A DNA stretch of 39,414 bases, from the NCBI RefSeq assembly GCF_003013405.1, contig NZ_PXZL01000002.1:1-39414 (forward strand), given 5' to 3'. The DNA is from Brevibacillus formosus (GTDB taxonomy: Bacteria; Bacillota; Bacilli; Brevibacillales; Brevibacillaceae). Under the pieces are notes generated by a model. The model was not told the origin of the DNA. It was given only the letters and a program-made list of their open reading frames with translations, and did not search any database. Positions 24,556-33,405 of this stretch are shown here, in pieces. Numbering within the stretch: position 1 is the first letter of the stretch; each line of letters begins with the position of its first letter. Both the position numbers and the translations under genes were made by a program.

Positions 24556-26337
24556 TTATCCCAGTTGCAGGTCGGATGTACCTCCTAAATCTTGCACACT
24601 CCACAGACCGTAGTATACTCCCTTTCTTTCCAGCAATTGCTCGTGGGTGCCTTCCTCAACGATTTGTCCCTCTTTCATGACAATGATTTTGTCCGCATGG
24701 GTAACCGTCGAAAGTCGATGGGCCACGATGAGCGTGGTTCTTCCTTTTGTCAATCTGGACAACGACTCCTGAATCATGTGCTCTGATTCCAAGTCAAGTG
24801 CAGACGTCGCCTCATCCAGAATCAGAATACCCGGGTCACGCAGGAAAACTCGGGCAATCGCGATTCGCTGCTTTTGTCCGCCAGAGAGCTTCACGCCGCG
24901 CTCTCCCAGCTCCGTATGGTAACCATTTGGTAATTCACTGATAAAGTCATGGGCATTTGCCGCCTTCGCGGCTTCTTGCACAGCATTGTCATCTGCATCA
25001 GGATTACCCATTAAAATATTTACTTTTGCTGATTCACTAAACAAAATATTATCTTGCTGCACCATCCCGATGTGGTGACGCAAATTTTGCTGCTTCACAT
25101 CGCGGATATCGATGCCATCAATCGTAATTTTTCCTTCTGTCACGTCCCAAAAACGCGGCAACAAGCTGATCAGAGAGGATTTTCCTCCGCCTGACATCCC
25201 GACAATCGCAACCGTTTCACCCGAAGAGATACTCAGATTCACATTGTTCAAGACGAGAGGGCCCTCCTCCCGATAGCGGAAGGACACGTTCTCAAATCGG
25301 ATTTCTCCGCGAATGCGTTTGGTTGCAGGGTCTACAGGCAGCTCACCTGCATTTGGCTTGTCGACGATATCGTACGATTCATCGATAAACTCGAACATCC
25401 GGTCCATCGAGGCAATTGCCTGTGTCAGTACCGTACTGGAATTGACCAGACGTCTCAGCGGCGTGTACAAGCGCTCCAAATAAGCATAAAACGCAACGAG
25501 CGTCCCTACGCTCATGCTCCCGCCTATGACTTGGTACCCAGCATAGGCAATGACCAGCAGCGGTGCGATATCTGTCACCGTATTGACCACGGCGAAGGTT
25601 CGGGCGTTCCACCGCGTATGTGCCAGTGCTTTATCCAAAAACTGATTGTTCTCCTTGGCAAATTCCTTGCTCTCCTGCTTTTCTAATGCAAAGCTGCGGA
25701 TGAGCGACATGCCGTTCACGCGTTCGTACAAATACCCTTGTAAATGCGCCAGTGCTGCAGAACGATCCTTTGTCAATTGACGCAAGCGCTTGTAGAAAAA
25801 TTTGACAGAGATACTGTACAAAGGGAAAACGATAATCGCGACGATCGTCAGCTCAACGTCCATATAGAGCATGATCCCCATCGTCAGCGTAATCGTAATC
25901 AGATCCAGCCAGAGATTCATCAATCCCGTTTCCACGAAGCTTTTGGTGGATTCGACGTCGTTAATGACCCGAGAGATGACCTCACCCGTTTTTGTGTTGT
26001 TGTAGTAGCGCATCGACAGTCGTTGTAAATGAGAAAACAATTGATTGCGGATGTCAAACAAGATACGACTGGATACCCACTGAGCATAGTATTGCCGGAT
26101 GTACTCGACAGGAGCGCGAACGACAGTAAATAACAAAATGGCGCCGAGCATCAGCCAAAATAACTGTTTCAGCTTTTCCTCTTGCGGAAGCGGGCTCGGC
26201 AGCAGGTCATCAATGACGTATTTGATAAGAAGCGGCAGAGCAAGTGGGATCGCAAACTTAATAATACCAATCAATATAGTGCCCAATATTTGTTTCCAAT
26301 AGGGCAGGACATAAGCCAAATAGCGGCGTATGCTCAA
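24556..26337 (-). CDS. ygaD: ABC exporter half-transporter (permease-ATPase fusion), YgaD-like
   Basis: A 593-residue half-transporter: an N-terminal six-helix exporter domain (about 1-310) and an ATPase domain (about 345-593). The ATPase has Walker A GMSGGGKSS, Q-loop MVQQDNILF, signature LSGGQKQRIAIARVF, Walker B ILILDEATSALD and the switch AHRLSTV. Half-size exporters act as dimers. The start is TTG (26335-26337) with AAAGGAGG eight bases upstream; an in-frame stop precedes it, so no earlier start exists. An out-of-frame ATGATG lies between the ribosome site and the TTG. In B. subtilis the same gene (ygaD) also stands next to ygaC. Confidence 0.9.
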   Translation of the reverse strand: MSIRRYLAYVLPYWKQILGTILIGIIKFAIPLALPLLIKYVIDDLLPSPLPQEEKLKQLFWLMLGAILLFTVVRAPVEYIRQYYAQWVSSRILFDIRNQLFSHLQRLSMRYYNNTKTGEVISRVINDVESTKSFVETGLMNLWLDLITITLTMGIMLYMDVELTIVAIIVFPLYSISVKFFYKRLRQLTKDRSAALAHLQGYLYERVNGMSLIRSFALEKQESKEFAKENNQFLDKALAHTRWNARTFAVVNTVTDIAPLLVIAYAGYQVIGGSMSVGTLVAFYAYLERLYTPLRRLVNSSTVLTQAIASMDRMFEFIDESYDIVDKPNAGELPVDPATKRIRGEIRFENVSFRYREEGPLVLNNVNLSISSGETVAIVGMSGGGKSSLISLLPRFWDVTEGKITIDGIDIRDVKQQNLRHHIGMVQQDNILFSESAKVNILMGNPDADDNAVQEAAKAANAHDFISELPNGYHTELGERGVKLSGGQKQRIAIARVFLRDPGILILDEATSALDLESEHMIQESLSRLTKGRTTLIVAHRLSTVTHADKIIVMKEGQIVEEGTHEQLLERKGVYYGLWSVQDLGGTSDLQLG

Positions 26338-26365
26338 CCATCATACCTCCTTTGCAAACAAGGAA

Positions 26366-26400
26366 ATCCCTCCCCCGGTCATTCGGGAAAGGGATTATTC
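26366..26400 (-). terminator. Terminator between ygaC and ygaD
   Basis: Minus-strand AATCCCTTTCCCG pairs with CGGGGGAGGGATT, followed by TCCTTGTTT. The weak T-run makes partial read-through plausible. Confidence 0.55.
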
Positions 26401-26931
26401 CTCATCATCTCGCACTAAAAGATAACGCTCGTACCAACGTTGGACGAAGCCGTTTTGAAAAGGGCCACGTCGAGCGCTTACCCAATCCAGCACCTCTCGC
26501 AATGCTGTCTGCACTCTTTCCACAACAAATGGAGGATAGTTCATCTGTTTGCTATGCAAAAGAAACTCCTCTTCGTCGAGAATCGAGTACGTCATATCGG
26601 GAAACACTTTTACGTCGAGATCATAGTCTATGTAGCTTAGCAATTGTCCCTTCATGCTGAAGGGCGAACCAATGTTGCAATAATAATAAATACCGTCATC
26701 ACGAATCATGGCAATGGTATTGAACCACTGGCCTCTACCAAATGTACAAATGGCCGGTTCACGCGTACGCCATTCCCGTCCGTCTGCTTCTGTCACCTTG
26801 ACCCGATCATTTCCCCCAATCACCACCGCATCACTGGTATGAATCAACGTAGATTTGTCCCATATGCGGTGCAACGAATGGTCATGTTTATAACTTTCTA
26901 TGCGGATATTGGAGCCCGGAGTTGGTGACAT
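26395..26931 (-). CDS. ygaC: YgaC-like DUF402 nucleoside tri-/diphosphate phosphatase
   Basis: A 178-residue DUF402 protein. Typical blocks are IRIESYKHDHSLHRIWDK, FGRGQWFNTIAMIRDDGIYYYCNI and YIDYDLDVKVFPD, the last with the conserved acidic residues. Relatives (B. subtilis YgaC, Staphylococcus Ntdp) hydrolyse nucleoside tri- and diphosphates. AAAGGGGAG precedes the ATG. It is adjacent to ygaD, as in B. subtilis. Confidence 0.9.
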   Translation of the reverse strand: MSPTPGSNIRIESYKHDHSLHRIWDKSTLIHTSDAVVIGGNDRVKVTEADGREWRTREPAICTFGRGQWFNTIAMIRDDGIYYYCNIGSPFSMKGQLLSYIDYDLDVKVFPDMTYSILDEEEFLLHSKQMNYPPFVVERVQTALREVLDWVSARRGPFQNGFVQRWYERYLLVRDDEE

Positions 26932-26979
26932 GACTCTCCCCTTTCTTCTCTTCTCTATTTGAATGGGGACAAGCCTCCT

Positions 26980-27393
26980 TTAAGAAGAGAGCTTTTTGGA
27001 AAGTGTAACATATTTTTGTACTTCATAGCCAAGTGAAAGGTAAAACGGAAGGACTTCCGGATTTGATTGATTGACCATGATCAAGACGTTATTGACACCT
27101 CGTTGCTTGAAACGCTTTTCAATTGCTTCAACGAGTTCGCGACCAATACCTGAGCCTTGCATCTCTGGAAGTACAGCCAATCGGTAGAAATAGGCACGTG
27201 CTCCGTCGATCGTGCCAACCACGACCCCTACCACTTTGCCTTCAATTTCTGCAACCATTACCAGATCGCTGTCCCAAGCCAAATGCTGGGCCAAATCGTT
27301 CAATGACTCTTTGTCCGATTGGTCCAACCCCGTCTCCTGCCAAATACGTGTGATAGCCGAATAGTCACCGAGTCGAAACGGACGAATCAGCAT
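26980..27393 (-). CDS. GNAT-family N-acetyltransferase
   Basis: A 137-residue GNAT enzyme. MLIRPFRLGDYSAI starts the fold, VVVGTIDGARAYFYRLAVLPEMQGSG contains strand 4 and the acetyl-CoA loop (Q/R-x-x-G-x-G/A: QGSGIG), and ALIMVNQ-like strand 5 follows. The form is YpeA/RimI-like and the substrate is unknown. The start at 27393 follows AAGGAGG. The 23 upstream residues of the longer frame lack any ribosome site. Confidence 0.87.
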   Translation of the reverse strand: MLIRPFRLGDYSAITRIWQETGLDQSDKESLNDLAQHLAWDSDLVMVAEIEGKVVGVVVGTIDGARAYFYRLAVLPEMQGSGIGRELVEAIEKRFKQRGVNNVLIMVNQSNPEVLPFYLSLGYEVQKYVTLSKKLSS

Positions 27394-27504
27394 GTGTTGC
27401 CTCCTTCGTAACCTTCTTCCTCTATTGTACAACACACGGACAACTTTGTCTTGTGTCGCCACACCACAAAGTCTCCAACTCCATACTCCATCTACAATAA
27501 ATAA

Positions 27505-28290
<786 letters not shown>

Positions 28291-28293
28291 CTA

Positions 28294-28338
28294 TTAATAG
28301 CAGGTACTAATATGTAAAAATCACTTATTCATTATACA
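28294..28338 (-). promoter_or_regulatory. fabL promoter region with FapR-like operator
   Basis: Minus strand TTAGTACCTGCTATTAA (28294-28310) is a near-perfect palindrome, one base off TTAGTACCTGNTACTAA, the FapR operator core of Bacillus fatty-acid genes. A TATAAT hexamer lies upstream (around 28332-28337). A second -10-like TACATA directly abuts the operator, so the exact start is open. FapR is released by malonyl-CoA. Confidence 0.75.
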
Positions 28339-28459
28339 ACTCCACCTGCGCTTTTTCTACCTACGGAAAAAAATCTGGGCATGACTTGATCCTCTCAACT
28401 ATAGCCATACTAAGCTCGCGGTATCAGGCAAACACTACCACATAAGGAGGAATGGCAGG

Positions 28460-28684
28460 ATGTACATAGGTCGGGAATTGTCCGAATTAACCATGGTGCC
28501 AATAGCTGATTGGGAAATGAATGAGCTGCTTTATTACCATCATAGTTTTTCACAATTGGCAGCTTACCTCAGTGCAGAAGGAGCTTCTCTTCACGTCAAA
28601 GTCATCCATGAGCTTGAATCCCGTGGGCCAGTGAATGGAGACAGCGGGGGATGGGATCATTCCTCGTCACCTATTTACGATTAA
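28460..28684 (+). CDS. Small conserved Bacillales-type protein, 74 residues
   Basis: A 74-residue soluble, acidic protein without cysteines or membrane segments. The start MYIGRELSELTMVPIADW, the YYHHSFSQL centre and the ending GGWDHSS...YD resemble a family of short Bacillus proteins (annotated cytosolic protein in some genomes). I recall it only vaguely and give no symbol. AAGGAGG lies ten bases before the ATG and a terminator follows. It is a single gene divergent from fabL. Confidence 0.75.
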   Translation: MYIGRELSELTMVPIADWEMNELLYYHHSFSQLAAYLSAEGASLHVKVIHELESRGPVNGDSGGWDHSSSPIYD

Positions 28685-28688
28685 GTAA

Positions 28689-28735
28689 AAAACCCGGCTG
28701 CTCGTGTATGTAAACACGGCGCCGGGCTAATTTTT
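28689..28735. terminator. Bidirectional terminator, small gene and chemoreceptor
   Basis: CCCGGC...CGTGT pairs with ACACG...GCCGGG. There are T-rich ends on both strands. Confidence 0.8.
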
Positions 28736-30701
28736 AGATACGGAATTTGCCGATCTGGTTTTGCAATTCCTCCGCGAGTTGTTCGAGAGAAACCGCTGAG
28801 GAAGCGATCTCTTCCATAGAGGCTAGCTGCTCTTCCGCAGCTGCGGATACACTTCGTGTTCCATCAGACGCTTGCAGTGTCACTTCGGAAATATGACCAA
28901 TGATCTCAACCACTTGCTGTGCCCTCGTAGAGAAATCACGTGTCGCTTCAGATACCTGACCGATTTTCTCTGCTACTTCATTGACGGCTGATTGAATTTG
29001 TTCGAAGGACTGACCTGCTTCGTTCACTTTTTCAATACCTTCCGTGACTTCACGCTTGCTCTGATCCATAACAAGGACAGCATGGCTTGTCTCCGTTTGA
29101 ATCGCGGTGATCAGCTGACTAATTTGCTGTGCCGAGCTTGCGGATTGCTCTGCCAGCTTGCGTACCTCATCAGCCACCACAGCAAAGCCTCGTCCATACT
29201 CCCCTGCTCGAGCCGCTTCAATGGCCGCATTTAGTGCGAGCAGGTTGGTTTGATTTGCGATGGCAGTGATCACATCCACAATGTTTCCGATTTCTTGGGA
29301 ACGCGTACCCAGATTATCCACAACTTTTGCCAGACTGTGAATCGATTCGCTGGATGCATTCATTTGCAGCACAGCCGATTGAATGGATTTGTTTCCGGTT
29401 ACTGCCAAGTCTGACGATTCCCGGGCTGCGGTGAATACGTTTTGTGTATGCTCTGCGATCTGACCAAGTCTTGCCGACATTTGCTCGACTGCTGCGTTAC
29501 CCTCTTGCGTATGGGAGACTTGCTGCTCGGTTCCCTCCGCCATTTCTTGCATGGTCTCTGCAATCTGTTCTGTCGCTTTGCTTGTCTGATCCGCACTTGC
29601 TGCGAGCTGCTCTGCCGAAGAAGCCAGCTGCTGGACAGAATCATTCACAGAATGGAGCAAGGAACGAAGAGATTCCGCCATATGGTTAAACGCTTTGCCC
29701 AATGTACCCAGCTCATCGTCACTTCGTATATCTACTTGTTGTGTCACATCCCCTTGGCTCATTTTGTCAGCTGCTTCTGTCAACATGCGCAGAGGACGGA
29801 GTAAGGATCGCAAAATCACGTAAATGACTCCGCCAGCTACCACCAGTGCAGCAATTATAATCACGAGCATCGTGTAAAAAATCGGATTTGCTGCTTCTGC
29901 TGCTTCGCTTTCATACATCACGCCAACCAGCTTCCAACCCGTGTTCTCATTCGTAGTAAATACGGCTTGGACGGGATTTCCTTCGTACTGAAATTGTAAT
30001 CGACCTGATTCTTTTGCATATACAGTATCCACCCAGGACTCTGCAACCTCAACGCCAGCCTCCCCATTTGGATTGACTAGCATTTTTCGGTTTTTATCCA
30101 AAATCGCCATAAATCCTTGGGTACCGATTTTCGCTTGCTTGACCGTCGCGTCCAGCGCTGTCAGTTGAATATCAATTCCATAAACACCGGACTGATCAGG
30201 CAATGCCATTGCCATTCCCACCACGAGTTTGCCGGTAATGGCATCTATGTACGGGTCCACAATGATGGTCTTCCCTGGCTGCTTCATGGCTGCTATGTAC
30301 CAATCTCTCTTTCGCGGGTCGAATCCGTCCGGGAGCTTGGAATCGGTTGCGGTCATCATGCCGCCATTCTCGTCTCCGATATACGCTTCACTCACTTCCG
30401 AGTTTAAAGCGAGAAAACGCTGCAATTTCTTTTTGGTGATCATCCTGTTCTCTTCCTGTATGTCTTTGCGTACAATATCAGCAGCGATCCACCCCACATT
30501 CCTTGATTGCTCCATCAGTGTCCGATTCAAAAGCGCGTCTACCAATCGAACATTTTCAGAGGCAGTCGTAAGCAATTCATTTGACAACTCTGTCTTGGCA
30601 CTCTGATAAGAGAGCATCCCGAGCAAAAGCATGGGAACCACTAATATCGTGGAAAATGTAGCGATTAGCTTGGATTTCACAGTGAGTCTGGGGGTTTTCA
30701 T
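28734..30701 (-). CDS. Methyl-accepting chemotaxis protein
   Basis: A 655-residue transmembrane chemoreceptor. TM1 is about 10-30. An extracellular double-Cache ligand-binding domain follows (about 35-275, with [14 protein letters not shown] and [19 protein letters not shown]). TM2 is about 280-300, HAMP about 303-355, and a long helical signalling domain runs to the end. Its hairpin tip contains [19 protein letters not shown] and [16 protein letters not shown], which contacts CheA and CheW. The ligand is unknown; double-Cache receptors often sense amino acids or organic acids. AAAGGTGA precedes the ATG. I saw no convincing sigma-D promoter upstream. Confidence 0.95.
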   Translation of the reverse strand: MKTPRLTVKSKLIATFSTILVVPMLLLGMLSYQSAKTELSNELLTTASENVRLVDALLNRTLMEQSRNVGWIAADIVRKDIQEENRMITKKKLQRFLALNSEVSEAYIGDENGGMMTATDSKLPDGFDPRKRDWYIAAMKQPGKTIIVDPYIDAITGKLVVGMAMALPDQSGVYGIDIQLTALDATVKQAKIGTQGFMAILDKNRKMLVNPNGEAGVEVAESWVDTVYAKESGRLQFQYEGNPVQAVFTTNENTGWKLVGVMYESEAAEAANPIFYTMLVIIIAALVVAGGVIYVILRSLLRPLRMLTEAADKMSQGDVTQQVDIRSDDELGTLGKAFNHMAESLRSLLHSVNDSVQQLASSAEQLAASADQTSKATEQIAETMQEMAEGTEQQVSHTQEGNAAVEQMSARLGQIAEHTQNVFTAARESSDLAVTGNKSIQSAVLQMNASSESIHSLAKVVDNLGTRSQEIGNIVDVITAIANQTNLLALNAAIEAARAGEYGRGFAVVADEVRKLAEQSASSAQQISQLITAIQTETSHAVLVMDQSKREVTEGIEKVNEAGQSFEQIQSAVNEVAEKIGQVSEATRDFSTRAQQVVEIIGHISEVTLQASDGTRSVSAAAEEQLASMEEIASSAVSLEQLAEELQNQIGKFRI

Positions 30702-30862
30702 TCGCTAGCATCACCTTTCTGCGTATCATGTCCTATATTGATACCCGCTATATGTTTCATTGTAAACCTTCCTTTGCCCACCGAGCTACACATTCATTTA
30801 TTATTTATTATTTTTTATTATATTCAGAATATACTTTCTTCTAGAAATAGGTAAAAAATCGC

Positions 30863-30891
30863 TTTACAACAAGAAAAAAATGCCATATTCT
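30863..30891 (+). promoter_or_regulatory. Promoter of the small-gene cluster
   Basis: -35 TTTACA (30863-30868), 17 bp, -10 TATTCT (30886-30891). It lies 50 bp ahead of the 33-codon gene. A perfect 7-bp palindrome TATATTC-A-GAATATA (30819-30833) stands upstream, between this promoter and the divergent chemoreceptor gene. Confidence 0.6.
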
Positions 30892-30940
30892 AAGAGTACG
30901 TTCCACCCACTACTACTACGGAAAGAAAGGAGGCAGCACC

Positions 30941-31042
30941 ATGATGATGATAGCAATGAATGCAAATCCAGCTCTATTCGATCGTCTTGTGGATGTTCCA
31001 ACTAAATATAGCAGCGCCTCCTGGGTCGACGAATTCCAGTAG
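30941..31042 (+). CDS. Small hypothetical protein, 33 residues (leader of YrzI cluster)
   Basis: The ATG at 30941 is seven bases after AAAGGAGG, an ideal ribosome site, and follows a good promoter. The product starts MMMIAMNANPALFDRLVDV and ends WVDEFQ. It is mildly hydrophobic with no clear membrane helix, and I do not recognise a family. A run of three terminator-like hairpins follows, so it may be its own short transcript or a leader peptide for the genes behind. Confidence 0.6.
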   Translation: MMMIAMNANPALFDRLVDVPTKYSSASWVDEFQ

Positions 31043-31080
31043 TATTCGTACTCTTCAACATTTCCATTTCGTCTATTACC

Positions 31081-31183
31081 GACCACAGGCGTTGTTGCTT
31101 GTGGTCTTTCTATGCCCTTCAAAACGGCATGTCCGTTTTTGTTGCCAGAAGACCGCAGGCTTTCGCCCGTGGTCTTTTTCTTT
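31081..31183 (+). terminator. Three tandem terminator-like hairpins
   Basis: Hairpin 1 (31081-31110) pairs GACCACA with TGTGGTC and ends TTTC. Hairpin 2 (about 31120-31140) pairs AAACGG with CCGTTT and ends in T5. Hairpin 3 (31150-31183) pairs AGACC-GC-GGC with its complement GCC-CG-TGGTCT and ends TTTTTCTTTCT. Hairpins 1 and 3 share nearly the same stem, GACC(A/G)CAGGC. Confidence 0.75.
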
Positions 31184-31226
31184 CTCACCAGTTAACATTT
31201 TCCACCTTGAAAGGGGGTGATTGGTA

Positions 31227-31379
31227 ATGGTACTGAACTTTTTGCTTTTCACAGTCAAGATTGAACGCAATAAGGAACAAGCAGAGAAACTTTTCGCAGA
31301 ATCTGCTCGCTGTCGCTACCTCGAAGAACGCGCAGAAGAACATGCTTTTGAAGCAGCACAATTTGTGAGCCGCATTTAA
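31227..31379 (+). CDS. YrzI-family small protein, copy 1
   Basis: 50 residues: a short hydrophobic start (MVLNFLLFTVKIERNK) and a charged helical remainder rich in Glu, Ala and Arg. The N-terminal pattern of hydrophobic-TV-x-I-x-(K/R) matches the Bacillus YrzI small-protein family, sometimes labelled probable sporulation protein; function is not known. AAAGGGGGTGA precedes the ATG at 31227. The copy at 31517 shares the FFTV/LFTV-x-IE core. Confidence 0.75.
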   Translation: MVLNFLLFTVKIERNKEQAEKLFAESARCRYLEERAEEHAFEAAQFVSRI

Positions 31380-31415
31380 TGAACACCACTACTTGACCAC
31401 AGGAGGGATTTTGGT

Positions 31416-31481
31416 ATGAAAAACAAACAACGGCGTCAGATGATGAGGTTTACAGGAGTCAAAGCGATAGATGGCAGCTGA
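31416..31481 (+). CDS. Very small basic peptide, 21 residues
   Basis: The ATG at 31416 follows AGGAGGG with nine-base spacing. The product MKNKQRRQMMRFTGVKAIDG plus a final Ser is strongly basic at its N-terminus. It lies between the two YrzI copies with no terminator, so it should be cotranscribed. No family is recognised; the case rests on the ribosome site and position. Confidence 0.4.
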   Translation: MKNKQRRQMMRFTGVKAIDGS

Positions 31482-31516
31482 CTGCAACAAACTAACGGGA
31501 TGGGAGGGATACACTC

Positions 31517-31675
31517 ATGTACATTCCAATGATTTTCTTCACAGTCATTATTGAGAAACGGAAATTGACACCAAAGCAAATTGAAGCGAAATACATGCAA
31601 GAGCAAGCACTGAAACGTATGGAAGAACAAAAGCATCAGATCGTTACACAATTTCCTGAGTTTTTGATTCGATAA
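31517..31675 (+). CDS. YrzI-family small protein, copy 2
   Basis: 52 residues: a hydrophobic start (MYIPMIFFTVIIEKRKLTPK) then a charged amphipathic helix (QIEAKYMQEQALKRMEEQKH). It is the better match of the two to the YrzI pattern FFTVxIxKRKxT. GGGAGGGA lies ten bases before the ATG. It is the last gene of the cluster and is followed by a strong terminator. Confidence 0.78.
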   Translation: MYIPMIFFTVIIEKRKLTPKQIEAKYMQEQALKRMEEQKHQIVTQFPEFLIR

Positions 31676-31693
31676 CACGAAACAGTTTCACAA

Positions 31694-31725
31694 GGATCAT
31701 GTCTGCGGGGGCATGATCTTTTTAT
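31694..31725 (+). terminator. Terminator of the YrzI cluster
   Basis: GATCATG pairs with CATGATC around a G-rich loop, then TTTTTATTTT. Confidence 0.85.
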
Positions 31726-31785
31726 TTTCCGATTGGTGGGATATCTCCCGGCTTGCGTTACATCGGTCTGATGAAATAAACAAAT

Positions 31786-31820
31786 AAAGCTGCCGAGAAA
31801 TGCTTGCTCGACAGCTTTGC
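31786..31820 (-). terminator. mutY terminator
   Basis: Minus-strand AAAGCTGTCGAG pairs with CTCGGCAGCTTT around an 8-nt loop, then ATTTGTTTATTT. Confidence 0.8.
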
Positions 31821-31827
31821 CTAATCG

Positions 31828-32934
31828 TTATTTTTGTCCCAACAGCTCGCGAATTTTTTGATGCGCCATCGGGATGGTGTAAGCATTCAATTCCTCCCAA
31901 GCTACGTATCTTGCATGAGCGGGGAGCTCTTCCCCTTCGATCCAGTCACAGGACCATACTTGCATGTTCCACTGCAAATGGGAGAAGACGTGCTGAACCG
32001 TACCTAGCGGCTGCATGACTTCTACATCGATTCCGAATCTTTCACGCAAACCAACTGCAAGTGCCTCCTGCTTGGCAGCATCACTTTCCTGTTCGGTTTC
32101 AACAGTAGGGAATTCCCACATGCCGGCGAGAAGCCCTTGATCGGGACGCTTGTTCATCAAGACTTTGCCATCGCGAATGATAATGCCTACTTGCAGTTCA
32201 ACAGGACGTGGAGGTTTGGCTTTGCCTTTTACCGGCAGCTCTTCTGCCACTCCCTCCTGACGCGCGATACAGTAGTCAAATACCGGACAGGTCAAGCATT
32301 GCGGAGTGCGCGGCACACAGACCATCGCTCCCAGCTCCATTAAAGCCTGATTGAAATCCCCCGCTCTTCCCTCAGGAATGACTTGGCGTACAAGATGCTC
32401 GATTTTGATTCTTGTGGCAGGCTTGGCAATGTCATCCGTTAAATACAGCAGGCGTGAAAAAACACGCATAACATTTCCATCCACAGCCGGCTCCGCCTTT
32501 TCATAGGCAATGCTAAGAATGGCACCTGCTGTATACGGTCCGACACCTTTTAGTGTAGCGATCTCTTCTGGTGTATCCGGCACAACTCCTCCATAGCGAA
32601 CCGTTACCTCGCGCGCTGCGGCTTGAAGATTGCGGGCGCGGGAGTAATAACCGAGTCCTTCCCACGCTTTTAAGACATCATCCTCGGGGGCTCTCGCTAA
32701 ATCACTCACCGTTGGAAATTTCTCCATGAAATTCGCATAATAAGGTTTAACGGTCTCTACGCGTGTTTGCTGAAGCATGATCTCCGATACCCAGATGCGA
32801 TATGGATCTTTGTTGATCCGCCAAGGCAAATCACGCTTTTGTGAGTCGTACCAGGCCAGCAAATCCTGGGCAAAGCCAAACACATGAAATTGTTCAGGAA
32901 GTGTATATTTCAAGCTTTCTTTTTTTCTTGCCAT
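31828..32934 (-). CDS. mutY: A/G-specific adenine DNA glycosylase
   Basis: A 368-residue enzyme that removes adenine mispaired with 8-oxoguanine. Catalytic E51 lies in VSEIMLQQTRVE, the helix-hairpin-helix is LKGVGPYTAGAIL, and D152 is in VDGNV. The [4Fe-4S] loop is C206-C213-C216-C222. A C-terminal NUDIX-like 8-oxoG recognition domain (about 230-368) contains MWEFPTVETE and VQHVFSHLQW. It complements Nth at the other end of the window. The ribosome site AAAGGAA sits very close to the ATG, so the start is slightly uncertain. The context mutY-yfhP is that of B. subtilis. Confidence 0.95.
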   Translation of the reverse strand: MARKKESLKYTLPEQFHVFGFAQDLLAWYDSQKRDLPWRINKDPYRIWVSEIMLQQTRVETVKPYYANFMEKFPTVSDLARAPEDDVLKAWEGLGYYSRARNLQAAAREVTVRYGGVVPDTPEEIATLKGVGPYTAGAILSIAYEKAEPAVDGNVMRVFSRLLYLTDDIAKPATRIKIEHLVRQVIPEGRAGDFNQALMELGAMVCVPRTPQCLTCPVFDYCIARQEGVAEELPVKGKAKPPRPVELQVGIIIRDGKVLMNKRPDQGLLAGMWEFPTVETEQESDAAKQEALAVGLRERFGIDVEVMQPLGTVQHVFSHLQWNMQVWSCDWIEGEELPAHARYVAWEELNAYTIPMAHQKIRELLGQK

Positions 32935-32955
32935 TTCCTTTTATTCTACTCCTTT

Positions 32956-33246
32956 TCAACCCAGTTCCACGGGACGAAACGCCCACACATGGAGTTTCGT
33001 AGCTCCGCCGGAAATACAGTCGCAAAAGTCTTGGTCTGCCAATCGGTTTGCCTTGATATCTTCGTATATTTGAACAGTCTCGACCTCAAACGTTTCGACG
33101 AACAGACCGGGCTGATCCAAGCCCTCCATTAAGCGATACTGATGTGCACCCAGCGCTTCCATTCGCTCAGCCATCGAGGCGAGCAATTGTAGAGCATGAC
33201 TTCGTTTTTCAGTATCCAGCTTGTATTCAATGAAAACCGTTAGCAT
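32956..33246 (-). CDS. Small dimeric alpha/beta-barrel-like protein
   Basis: A 96-residue protein: MLTVFIEYKLDTEKRSHALQ, then MERMEALG-like helix, FVETFEVETVQIYEDIK and a final VWAFRPVE strand. The beta-alpha-beta repeat layout resembles small ferredoxin-fold barrels such as antibiotic-biosynthesis monooxygenase-like proteins; the family and role are not recognised with certainty. GGAGGAAC precedes the ATG. It lies 21 bp before mutY, so it is likely cotranscribed with it. Confidence 0.75.
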   Translation of the reverse strand: MLTVFIEYKLDTEKRSHALQLLASMAERMEALGAHQYRLMEGLDQPGLFVETFEVETVQIYEDIKANRLADQDFCDCISGGATKLHVWAFRPVELG

Positions 33247-33405
33247 GCGACATGTTCCTCCTTCAACGATTCAACGCTTTCATCATACCCTTACCACCCC
33301 GTGCGAACAAGCACACAAATATTTTCAGAACGGGCGGGAATTAACCGTTGGCAAACGCTATAATAAACAATAAAAGTGGAAGGAAGGGAGGAAGACAACG
33401 ATTCC

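Noticed and set aside
21971..26337. Drug-resistance island or mobile element
   Set aside because: Two MFS genes and an ABC exporter are grouped, but there is no transposase, integrase, flanking repeat or obvious compositional break.
30702..30860. Sigma-D promoter for the chemoreceptor
   Set aside because: No TAAA-N15-GCCGATAA-like sequence was found on the minus strand.
31081..31183. CRISPR-like repeats
   Set aside because: The GACC(A/G)CAGG copies are irregularly spaced and part of terminator hairpins; no array of regular repeats exists in the window.
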